From Roridomyces roridus (lineage: Eukaryota > Basidiomycota > Agaricomycetes > Agaricales > Mycenaceae), in NCBI GenBank assembly GCA_029378245.1, contig JARKIF010000006.1:310001-374000 (forward strand): a stretch of 64,000 bases of DNA, given 5' to 3'. The translations under genes and the position numbers were made by a program. Of this stretch, positions 11,452-21,475 are shown piece after piece (positions within the stretch are counted from its first letter, which is position 1; each line of letters begins with the position of its first letter). A model generated the notes under the pieces. It was not told where the DNA came from. It ran no database searches and saw nothing but the letters and a program-made list of their open reading frames with translations.

Positions 11452-13133
11452 GTTGGATTGGATGATCCAAGGGTGCGATAGGGGAGGAAGGTTTTACTGT
11501 GCAGCGTCTTCAGGTTTAAATAAGTATTCATGCGGTAGGGCTTTGGCTTGCCTCCAGAAAGGACTAAGGATCTATCGGACGTTGTGGCGAGGGGCCACAA
11601 GCGTATCCGCCGAGTAGAAGTAAAATGTCACTGGTTTAGGCCCATCCTGGAACCCAGATTTGTCGTGCGATGTCAGTTGCGTACCAACATCCACCGAGTC
11701 AAAGCTCACCGTCGTCGGAGTTCAAAGACTTCAACTCTGGTACACGGTACGGTCCGCCCCGCGCCGAAGCTTGAGAAGGATGTGTGGTTGCATCGGATTC
11801 TGCTGGAATCCACTGAACGTTCGCCGAAATCACTCCGAATCAGAGATCTTGGTGCAATTCAAGCTGTTGCTGTCAAGTTCGAGAATGTCGAACATTCAGT
11901 GCGATATCATCGGATGTGTGGAGTTCATTCAGGTCTTGGCAGGGCAAGAGTGTGGGATTTGAACCCTGTGAAACCTGATCGTGCTGTATCGCCAAGTCCC
12001 AGGTACAGGGTAATGGAACGTCTGCGCCTTTGCTCGAGTCAGCGATGCGAGTGGGAAGAAAACAGGGGAGCAGACCGGCTATACAACTAAAAAAAGCATT
12101 TCGACGAACCACGCCTCGGGTCCTGTGGAGAATTCTAAAAACACAGGTCAAGGCACGGCAACAGCAGAGGAATGAATGAGTGAGTAGGCGGGGAGATTGT
12201 GGTGCGACGGAAATCGCGTACTGTCGTTGTTCAGTATTCGTTGTTCGAAATTTAGAGCCTGTCGGAGCTCGCCCGATCGCGGGTCGGTCCGCCCCGCGCT
12301 CGTAATTCTGTGGATACGTCCCACGTAACGCGAGCTGTTCTGGCCTGGGTACGTCCGCGAAAAACTCCAGGGTCAAGATTTGGGCGCACGGTTGGCCGCC
12401 GGCGTGGGTTAAATCGGACGACGTCCAATGAGCAGTGTCGAGAAGAGCAAGGGTAGGTCAGTGGGGACCGAATTACAACTCGGAGTGAGACTGGAGTCGA
12501 CGACACGTGGCAAGAGGAGTGATGACCTACGTAATGTACGTGATGGGATACACCTCCGATTGATCCGATGGGCACAACAATGCCGTTCAAAAGAAAGGAG
12601 CAACAGAATTCACGTCGACTCCAACGAGGCAACGAAACCATTGGAAATCAAACGCCGACTGAACCTGTTGGATGCGTACTCGCCTCCACCAGTCTTCATT
12701 GTCATGCGGTGAGAGACAAATCCAGTTCAATGAAACATGTCCGCCGTCGGCCGACAACCCCTGACAACCCCTGTACCGTACCCATCATGGAGCCCCGAGA
12801 TATCTAGAAATCGGTATGGTAGACATACGGCAGCGGTTTCACAGAAAAAGATGCTGGGATCAAATATTGATGTCTGAGGATGCCGTAGCACCGGACTTCG
12901 CTGCCGATTCATACCCTGGACTAGGGGCAATCTGATTCTTGTTTGATTTGAATCGCACCCGCCCAAACTGGTGTTATGCGTACAGCGATGATGCAAGTCA
13001 AGTGGTCGAGGATCCCAGTGAGTAACTGTCTTGAAAAAGGTCGGGCCTGCAGATCGAGTACTACTGAGCCACAGTAGCTTCCGACTCGCTATTATAAGGT
13101 GCCCCACGAGTACCCCATTTTCCACCCCTCACA
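11452..13133. promoter_or_regulatory. Divergent intergenic region between NRPS-like gene and P450
   Basis: This 1.68-kb stretch separates two divergent start codons and holds no recognised gene. It contains two exact copies of the 13-mer CGGTCCGCCCCGC (11750-11762 and 12285-12297); a third lies beyond the 3' end of the NRPS-like gene (7604-7616). The core CGG-T-CCG is an inverted pair of CGG triplets, the kind of half-site bound by Zn2Cys6 regulators. A TATA-like TATAAGG (13093-13099) lies about 35 bp before the P450 start. An AT-rich TTTAAATAAG (about 11515) lies about 65 bp before the NRPS-like start. Confidence 0.5.
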
Positions 13134-15335
13134 ATGCCTCTTTCTTGGGTTGATATTTCTCTTGCCACATTCGGCGTCGCACTTGTCTACAAGTTAGCAA
13201 CCCGACGTGCCACAGCGCCTCGTCCTCCCGGCCCCACGGGCCTGCCCTTCGTCGGCAATTTGCTCGACATGCCCAACTTCAAGTTCGTATTTTTCTTCCC
13301 ACTCCGCAGACAGTACTGACTTCAACTGCTAGGGCATGGATCAAATATGCTGAATGGGGCGAGAAATACGGTATGTCGATATGACAACTCATACCTCCCC
13401 GTCTCACCATTTGGGTTCTGTATAGGTGACATGTGCTCTGTCAATGTCCTTGGACAGCAGATCACCATTATCAACTCCGCCAAGATTGCATTTGACCTCG
13501 TACGTCCTATCCATGAATCTCAATTGAACATTTCACACGGGTGATTACCAGCTTGACAAGAAGGGTTCCATATATTCGGACAGACCCGTCATCGTACGCA
13601 TCTCATGTTGAATTTCATGTCACCCTTCATTGACTCGGAGTCGGTCGGTTATCCAGCCTTTGGGTGGAGAGATGATCGGCTGGAAGGATACCCTCGTTCT
13701 CATGCCCTACGGCGATCGGTTCCGCAACTTCCGTCGCCTTGCCCATTCTCTCTTTGGCAGCAGAAGCACCATGGCCAGCTTTGAACCGCTCGAGGAGGTC
13801 GAAACCCATCGTTTCTTGAAGCGGTTATACAAGACCCCCGACGACTTCCAAGATCACATCGGCAAGTAAGTTGTATTCGTTCCGTGTGTCTATTCTGCTT
13901 GCTGAAATAAATCAGAACCGCGGGCGCCATCATCTTGCGTATATCCCACGGGTACAATGTCAAGGACGAAGGCGAGGATGCTTTCGTGACGCTCGCCAAC
14001 ACCGCCATGGAGCAGTTCGCTCAAGCGACTGCGCCCGGCCTGTTCCTCGTCAACTCAATCCCTCTATGTGCGTACGATCTCTCACTCTCATTGAACCCTG
14101 TGTATAATCTCCTGTCAAGTACGCTATGTTCCTGGGTGGTTCCCCGGTGCTGGATTTCAGCAAACAGCAAAATTCTACAAGAAAACGCTCACGCGGATGG
14201 CGGATGAACCCTTCGAAGTCGTGAAACAAGAGTTGGTGGGTCGTTGAGTCTACAGCGCGGGAAAGGGACACTCACTCTGACCTTGAGGCGAATGGAACTG
14301 CTCAGCACTCTTTGCTATCCGGTCTCCTTGATGGGAAGAACCTCAATGCCCGGGAGGAGTTCGACGTCAAATGGCTTGCTGCGTCTCTGCATTCGGGTAA
14401 GTACAAGTACTGTTCGATTTCGTCAGAAACTGATTTCGTTCCATATAGCTGGTGCCGACACGGTATGGGTAACCTTCTTGAGCATTTGCTGTAGATGTCT
14501 GACGTCGTCACAGACTGTTTCTGCGATTTACGCGTTCTTCAAGGCGATGATCCTGTTCCCCGAGTGCCAGGCCAAAGCTCAGGCGGAAATCGACGCTGTT
14601 GTGGGTAACGACCGTCTGCCAGGATTTGCTGACAAAGAGCACTTGCCTTATACGACTGCACTGGCATTGGAAGTGCACAGATGGCACACTGTCGGTCCTA
14701 CAGGTATTCAAATAGTTTTGCTGGCTGAAAACGGGAATTACAATCTTATTATATTATAGGCATGCCTCACAGGTTGGTCGCGGACGATGTCCACAACGGA
14801 TACTTTCTTCCCAAGGGAAGCTTGGTATGTTGATTTTGCTCCAACGGAATTCAACGCTGATTCCGGCTTGAAAAGGTTTTGACGAACATCTGGAAAATGA
14901 CCCATGACCCCCGCGTGTACAGCAACCCTTGGACGTTCGACCCCGAGCGATTCGTTGCCAAGGAGGGAAAGGAGCCCGAGATGGATCCCCGCGACCTGAT
15001 GTTTGGTTTCGGGAGAAGGTAAGCATCAACCCCCCTAGGCGAAAGATAATTAGACTAACCCGCGTTGTAGAATCTGCCCCGGTAAGTGACACCGCGGTGG
15101 CAACCAATGATGATATTTTAACGATGAGACAGGCCGAGTCCTCGCCGACGCCAGCGTCTGGATGACTGCGGCAATGTCTCTGGCTGTGTTCAACATCGGA
15201 CGTCACCCCGACCACCCACACATTGATCTCGATGTTACCTCGGGCACCATCAGCCACCCGTCGCACTTCAAGTGCTCCATCAAGCCGAGATCCCAGAGGG
15301 CCCTTGACCTGATCTTGGCCGACGAGAAGGTGTGA
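13134..15335 (+). CDS. Cytochrome P450 monooxygenase
   Basis: The ATG at 13134 begins MPLSWVDISLATFGVALVYK, a membrane anchor, followed by the Pro-rich hinge RPPGPTGLPFVGNLLDMP. At least ten short introns divide the gene. Exons include MPYGDRFRNFRRLAHSLFG (helix C), AGADT-TVSAIYAFFKAM (I-helix AGADT, split by introns near 14450-14515), LALEVHRW (ExxR motif, about 14670), PWTFDPERFVAKEG (PERF) and DLMFGFGRR-ICP-GRVLADAS. The last is the haem-binding loop FGFGRRICPG, cut by two introns. The stop is TGA at 15333-15335. The expected protein is a roughly 500-residue ER-bound haem monooxygenase resembling the OrdA/CYP64-type P450s of fungal clusters. It is transcribed divergently from the NRPS-like gene, which suggests shared control. 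Confidence 0.9.
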
Positions 15336-15796
15336 TAGGGCGGCTGTTGTATAAGTAGAGATTGCATGTACTTTCTCCCTAGAGTTTCCAATACGACCCT
15401 TGACTTCTGATTGCGACTTGAAGACGTACATACTTACTTCGCTTCGATGGCATCAGTCCGTATAAGGAAACTTGATGTGATGGCCGCTCGGTGAATCTCG
15501 GATCCGGCGAACTTTGACGGTGACGCGTGACACCCAGTGGAGGATTGGTCGAAATAAGTAGTACAGGACTGCCCGGGGCCTCGTAGGGCCCGCATCGCGG
15601 TTCGTGATTCTCGACTGACTTGCCTCTTGTCAATTCGACACTCGCAAGTAAGTGAGATTCCAGTCCTGAAAGCCTAGAATTCCATTGATTTGCGTGTGTG
15701 TAGATAGCGGGGACGGGATCGGATTATGAATTCCCAAGTTCAACCCACAAAGAAACGTCAAACGCCTCGTTCTCGCATCACAACTTCACATTCGTC
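15336..15796. other. Intergenic spacer
   Basis: No gene or structured repeat was recognised between the P450 stop codon and the left edge of the duplicated reductase segment. Confidence 0.5.
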
Positions 15797-15849
15797 CTAT
15801 CCCAAGACAACAATCATTTACAGAAATGCTTGTGAATACAGCTGCTCCC

Positions 15850-16903
15850 TTACACCTTGACCCATCCCTTGGCCTCGTAATCCTCCAACGTCTCCTTTAC
15901 AGTGTCTTGGATGCTCGTAAACTTGGTTCCGAGGACCTCCTGTGCGCGGGTGTTGTCCATATCGCGTGGGCGGGAGGTGATGCTGCCGATGGCACCCTTT
16001 TGATAGTGCGTCGCACTAGCAAGGGCGGCGTCGACTATACAACCCGACGTGAGCATCACGATTCCCAAGACATCAAGGACGTACGCATATCCTGCCATGT
16101 ATACCCAAGTCCACCAAGGATGAACCGATTGACGTTCTTGCCCTCGGCCTTGTTAACAGCTGAGAGGGGGACGTAGGGAGGGAGTTCGCGCGTGATGGCG
16201 AGCAGATGCGCGCGGCCAACGTCTTTGACATTGGCCCATTGCCCGCCGCCAGTCTTGGACCCCTCAGTGGTAAACGCGTTGAACATCATCTTGGTCGAAG
16301 TGTTGAGCTCGGACGGGCCAGAGACTTCGTGCAGAACAGGCTGCAGCATATCAACTTTGTGGATACCAAGGACGGATGGAGAAAGACGCACACCGAGAAT
16401 AAGAGGCGGGTTCAGAGCAACGACGTCCCACCCAACCTCGTCCCTGTACTTGTCGAGGAACTCCCAAGCCGCGCGTTCCGCAAGCACCTTCGAGTTACAA
16501 TATTTGTCAAAGTTACCGGCGGCAGCGCCCTTCTCGGCGACAGCTTGAACGGCGCCGTTGTTCCAGTCGTACTCGTCGAGTGGTGTATCCTTGGGTGTCA
16601 TGATGGCCACCGCGGACGAGATAGTGACGATCCGCTTGACGGCTGAGCTGCAGGCATCAAAGAAATTTAATGCCCGAATTCCAAGGACGAGGTAGAGACG
16701 CACCCGTGCTTGCGTGCACTCTCGAGCATGCCGGCGGTACCCTTCACAGAGGGCTCGGAGAGCTCAGCCGGGTCATTGGCGGCAAAGTGAAAGGGAGCAG
16801 CAGTGTGACGCTATGTAATCACACGCCGCAGTGGAAAGACGCACCGTGGCGACGAAGCCGTTGGCGCCCGAAACCAGGATTTTCCAGATTGAATAGAAGG
16901 CAT
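15850..16903 (-). pseudogene. Broken paralogue of the DFR/GRE2-like reductase
   Basis: The body matches the reductase at 1543-2871 almost residue for residue (VKRIVTISSAVAIMTPKD, catalytic YCNSK, C-terminal EDYEAKGWVKV). Two lesions are visible. First, the A-run after the start codon has four A instead of five, shifting the frame before the GANGF loop. Second, about 300 bp are missing between GANGFVAT and HTAAPFHF, removing beta-2 to beta-4 of the Rossmann fold (AGFSVRGTVRS onward). Sequence resembling an intron now joins the remaining ends. Another segment has extra divergence near 16060-16090. The TATA-like CTTTATAA (16937-16944) is retained. It could be transcribed but should not give a working NADP-binding enzyme. 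Confidence 0.8.
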
Positions 16904-17061
16904 TGGAGTTGCGGATAGTGAGCGGTTGCAAGAGGGCTTTATAATCTGGCTCGATGGCGAGCCTTATGTTTAGCCCCTGACTCGGGACATCGGCGAGAGA
17001 TCCGGCGCCAGGTTGTCAGCTTCGAGAAGAGAAGAGAATCCAGCGGGCTGGCCCGTCCGGT

Positions 17062-17150
17062 GTTCAAGTATACTCCACCCGACGTCCAATCATACTCCAT
17101 CCGAGGTGCAATTATAGTCCATTCGAAGTTCAATTATACTCAAACCCAAG
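17062..17150. repeat. Degenerate tandem repeat, about four units of 22-24 bp
   Basis: Four consecutive units follow the pattern CAA-T-TATACTCCA-YCCGAAGT: TCAAGTATACTCCACCCGAC, CCAATCATACTCCATCCGAG, CAATTATAGTCCATTCGAAG and CAATTATACTCAAACCCAAG. They lie upstream of the broken reductase copy. No function is evident. Confidence 0.7.
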
Positions 17151-17693
17151 TCGCCGCCGGTGTTGATTATGGCAAACGTAGCTATCGACTCCCTGCATCA
17201 CTTTCGTCTCGGCATTCTTTTTGTACAGCAAGACACACGCACATTTTGTTCCTGCTGAAATAACACAGCAGACCGACGGCGACAAGGAAATCCGAATCTG
17301 AAGCCTATATCGGTTGGAGTTCCTCGGCGGCGGTGTACCATGAATCCGGTCGACCTATGAATCGATGTTTCTTGGGAGTTTCCTCGGCGCAGTATGAGAG
17401 AAGGAAGAGCAACGGTGGCTCTTGGGAGCACGTTTGTCGAATCCGTGGACCCAGGAGAGGGCGCCAGAGACGCTATTTACTATCTGAGTCTTCTTTGAGT
17501 CCCGGTGGCGCCGAAGTCTTATTAGGGGGTTCGATGAGTGTACCTTTCGTTCGAGGACTCGATAGAAGAGAATTTCAATAGAGGATGGATATAGGACTCG
17601 GATCCGGAATGCTGCTACTAGTCCCAATTCAATCTTCAATTGACGTGCGAGGCAGGAATTATAAGGCACTGGGACTCACCGTAAACTATTCGT

Positions 17694-18961
17694 TCAATTG
17701 AACCCAAACCGAGGCTTGACCTCCTTCTCCAGAAACTCCTCGATCGTGCCAAATTGGACGCCTAGAGCAACAAGCTCGGGGTTGGGCACAGGAGTGTGTG
17801 TGTAGAGACCGCTGTATTCTCCGAGTGCAGCCCACTGCACGAATTTCATGAAGAACAAACTCGAGCGAAAGAGAGGCAGCACACCATCTCATCCCAAAAG
17901 ACCGGTCCTTTCGCCGGCGCCGCGGTGAACGTCACCTCGACACCCAATGCTAAAAGCCATGGAATCAACATGCATTACTTGATGATGGACGTACCTCTCC
18001 CAGTCCTCTCCGCCAACTCAGCAAACGAAATGGTCGCATTCACAATCGGGTACGTCTTCCCGCTGACCCCCACATCACCCTCATCCAAATACCGCTTCAA
18101 AATCGCCAACGTCGCAGCCGGGACCTCTCGCTCGACCCAAGTAAACGCCTGTAAGTCTCCCGGCTTTTGGTTCGGCACAGCGATATCGAAACCCGCAGGC
18201 GTTTTTGCGAGAAAGTTGAATTTCCAAAAGTTTTCGAGGAAGGCGCCGAGGTGGAGAAATGCGTGCGGAATTCCTGTGGTGCGGATGTGGGATTCTATGA
18301 CGGGCTTCACTGAAATGAACAGAAATAAACGAGTCAGCCGCAGGTGGCTGGGAAGGAAATGTCAAATCACGATCGTATTGGAAGCAGTTGGGGTATTTGC
18401 CTCCGGAGATGTCGGTTATACTCGGGAGGGAGCTGAGTCATTCGGCGGATGAGTAGAAGCAAGTGAGTAGAATAAGTGTGCATACGTAAATACGATAAAC
18501 TTGACTCCGACTTCCTTGGCTACATCAGCGATATTCTTTCCCTGGGTAACTTCATTCGGGCCTTCAGGTTCTGTTGGGAGCATTGGGTTCGTGACCTACA
18601 GCGACATGAAGCCCAGGACAAAGCAAGCAGTTGAGAATTAGATACACTCACCATAAACAAGGCCTCGCACCCGTGTAACGCATCCCCGAGCGATGCCTTG
18701 TCCAGCGGATCGGCCGTGATGACGTGGACCCCACGCGTTTTCAGCGCCCGTGCAGCATCGCTGTCCGTGTTCCGAGTGATTGCTCGAGGGACAAAAGTCC
18801 CGTCCGCGATGAGGCGGTCGATGACTGCAGCGCCTGGATACAAGTTACAAGTAGGTGGGCAGCAAGTGGGCAGTCAGCATCGAAGGCTGCGGCGATCCGA
18901 TCCGATACGGCTGACCTTGGATACCCGTAGCACCAAAGACGGAGACGATACGAGGAGACAT
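17694..18961 (-). CDS. NmrA-like NAD(P)-binding protein
   Basis: The ATG at 18961 opens MSPRIVSVFGATGIQ, then after an intron GAAVIDRLIADGTFVPRAIT, which together give the GxxGxxG dinucleotide loop. Later exons read VHVITADPLDKASLGDALHG, VTNPMLPTEPEGPNEVTQGK, IESHIRTTGIPHAFLHLGAF and TPVPNPELVALGVQFGTIEE, ending KPRFGFN-stop. This is the order seen in NmrA/HSCARG proteins, atypical SDRs that lack the full catalytic YxxxK and act as redox-sensing regulators or as isoflavone-reductase-like enzymes. Estimated length is about 300-320 residues. CTTATAAG at about 18994-19001 lies 33 bp upstream of the ATG. Whether it regulates or catalyses within the cluster cannot be told from sequence. Confidence 0.85.
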
Positions 18962-19298
18962 GGAGCAGTGTGTGTTCATCTCAGTTGATATGGCTTATAA
19001 GAGACGAGGTGGCAGGATTAGAAAGACGGAGGAGGATGACAAATCAAGGCCGGGTGGTTGCGGATCAAGCGGCGTCAAAGGGAACGGTGAGGCATCTGCG
19101 GCTCGCCCACAGACACGAAGGTTCAAACTCTTACACAAGCTCAAAAAATGCATGAGAAAAAAAATGTATTGTTCAGTACAAGGAGTGTGATTGTTTGTTG
19201 TCTCTCTCTCGATCCCAACGAAATTTTACAACAGCGGGAAAGGCTGTGTCTAGGGGAACGGATGGCGGCGGCGGGGACTCGGAACGAAGGAAGGCGAA

Positions 19299-21475
19299 TT
19301 ATATCGTCTCCGCGGACTGGTAGCGCGTGCCGAAGATGCCCTCCTCCATGGCTTTGATCTGGAGAGCGACGTGCTTGGAGTGGAACCGAGAGTAGGCGTA
19401 GTTGCCTGGAAGAAAAGGGGCCATTAGACTCCCGCTCTTTCTCAAAGATAAAGCCAGTCGACTCACCAGTCATGTACCACAACCCATCAACACCAATATC
19501 GCGCCAAGCGCCGTAGATCTCACCCTCCTGGTCCAAGCCCCAAATCTTTTTGCACTTGCTGCCGATTTCCTCCCCGCACAGGTACTTGATGGCGTCGCGG
19601 CACTCGCTCAATCCCGTAGCGAAAACGACGACGTCAGCATCGAGGTGGGATCCATTCTCGAAGCAGATGCCGGTCGCGTCAAAGTTCTTGATTTGGCTGT
19701 CGTTCTTGAGCTTGATTTTTCCGTCAATGATCATCTGACTGGCGCCGACGTCTGGATTGGTGTTGAATAGGGAGAAGGAAAACCCGTAGGGAAACACGCA
19801 CCAATGTAGTAACCACCAGCACGGTTCCAGGGAAGGAGGGAAGACCCAGCCTCGAGGAGACCCGAGTTTGTACGGAACCCGACACTGTGGAGACCGTCCA
19901 ACAGCTCCTTGTCGTCCTCGGCAATGAGCTTGGCACGACGCCTGCTGAGCTCGATGGCCATGTAGTGGGGGTAAGACGCCGTGATACGGTCAGCAACGTC
20001 GGTGGGCGGGCCTCCCTCCCAGTAAGTGTCGCCGACCATGTGCTTCCAGCCCTTCTTGACGGTGAAGACGTGCGTCGAACTACGTTGGAACATGGTGATA
20101 TCAACACCGTGTCTGTAGTAGTCGATGGCGATATCGTGCGCTGAGGAGCAAAAAAGAAGTCAGTCGATGATCTCACTCCCTGCGCGAACGCCGAAAAAAA
20201 AAGAGGATAAACGCACCAGAAGTGCACGCGCCGATGATGACAACCTTCTTTCCTGCATGGTCCAAAGCAGTCTTGTGCTTTGTGGAGTGGAGGATCTGGC
20301 CCTTGAAGTCTTCCTATTATCCGCCAAGCAAAGTCAACGATCCAATCTCCAATCGAAAGTAAAGAGACGCACCATGCCGGGCATAACAGGCGTCCTTCCC
20401 TCGTTAGCACCGATACCGGTGGCAAAGACGACGTGGTGGGGGTTGAAGACGCGCTCAACGCCGTCACGCTCGACGACAACGTCCCAAGTACCCGCTGCGT
20501 TCTTGCGTGCGCTCTTGACGGTGGAGGAGGTCCAGACGTCGAGCTCCATCGCCTCGGCGTAATGCTCAAGCCAGTTGGCGAGCTGATTCCCATGTCGTCA
20601 GATTGGCGAAAAGGAATTGGAATTGGAGACTCACCTTGCGAGCAGGAGTATAGACAGGCCAGGTCGCGGGGAAGCTGTAGTGGGGTCAATGAAAGGAATC
20701 AAGGAAAAAGCTGGATGACGCACGGGATGAAAGGCATGTGGTCGTACCAGACCGGGTCGTGGAGACACAGCGCATCGTACCGGTTCCGCCAGTTGTCACC
20801 AACACGCGGGTTGCGGTCGATACAGACGGTGCGCACATTGAGCACCTTCAGACGAGCCGCGAGGTCCAACCCACTGTGTCCAGCACCAATGATAAGGACC
20901 GTCGGCTCCTCGTTCTCGAACTTCAAGGACTGCGCCCGCTGGGAGGACCAGAGACCGTGGTTGGGTGCCTCGTTACGGAGCGTGCCACACTGCTCGGGGA
21001 AGTCCTTGAAGTTCTCGAGGTTGGTGAACATGACGTGGGCCTTCCACGGCGCGTTGTTGGGCTGGGGAACGATGCGGACGATGCCAGAGGCGAGACCGAC
21101 GTCGGTCTCAAAGTCAAAGTGGATTTTGATCCAGGCGATGTCGTCGTAGGGCCGCTGGAGCTGGGTGAACTCGTGGTTGATTTTGAAACCCGAGACCTGG
21201 GTGCCGACGAGACGGTCGGTGAGGAATTGGCGGATGAGGTCGATCCCGTGGAAGGACCGGAAGTCCCAGGTGAGGGCGAGCATGTCGCGCCAGTGGGAGA
21301 CGGGGATGAAGAGCGAGGCAACGCCCTCGACGTCACCGCGCTGGAAGACGGAGGTGAAAGAGTCGAACCATTCGGCGGCGACCTTGGTCACGTCGAGGTC
21401 GGCAGGGATGCCAGACACGCCGAGGCTGGGGAAAGTCGGGATGGGGAACTCTTTGATATGACCTTCGGCACTCAT
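19299..21475 (-). CDS. Flavin-containing monooxygenase with N-terminal NTF2/SnoaL-like domain
   Basis: The first ATG (21475) gives MSAEGHIKEFPIPTFPSLGV. A longer reading upstream would need a TTG start. The AT-rich CTTTAAAAG at about 21526-21534 sits about 50 bp upstream. Residues about 30-150 (AAEWFDSFTSVFQRGDVEGV...) look like an NTF2/SnoaL-type domain. The FAD loop follows in TVLIIGAGHSGLDLAARLK, then DNWRNRYDALCLHDP, the FMO signature in DFKGQILHSTKH (FxGxxxHS), the NADPH loop VVIIGACTS-AHDIAIDYYRH and the C-terminal VVVFATGLSECRD. The protein ends RYQSAETI-stop. The domain order is that of fungal FMO/YUCCA-like class B monooxygenases that oxygenate N, S or ketone carbon. It is the right-hand member of the putative cluster. 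Confidence 0.88.

Larger units (their letters stand above)
15797..17260. repeat. Second copy of a duplicated segment (first copy about 1494-3320)
   Basis: From the shared string CCTATCCCAAGACAACAAT, just beyond the gene 3' ends, through the coding region, the TATA box and patchily up to AGCAAGACACAC (about 17230 and about 3300), this segment repeats the reductase locus in the same orientation. Coding parts are nearly identical at protein level; flanks are more diverged. The copies are about 14 kb apart and bracket the epoxide hydrolase, NRPS-like and P450 genes. Confidence 0.75.
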
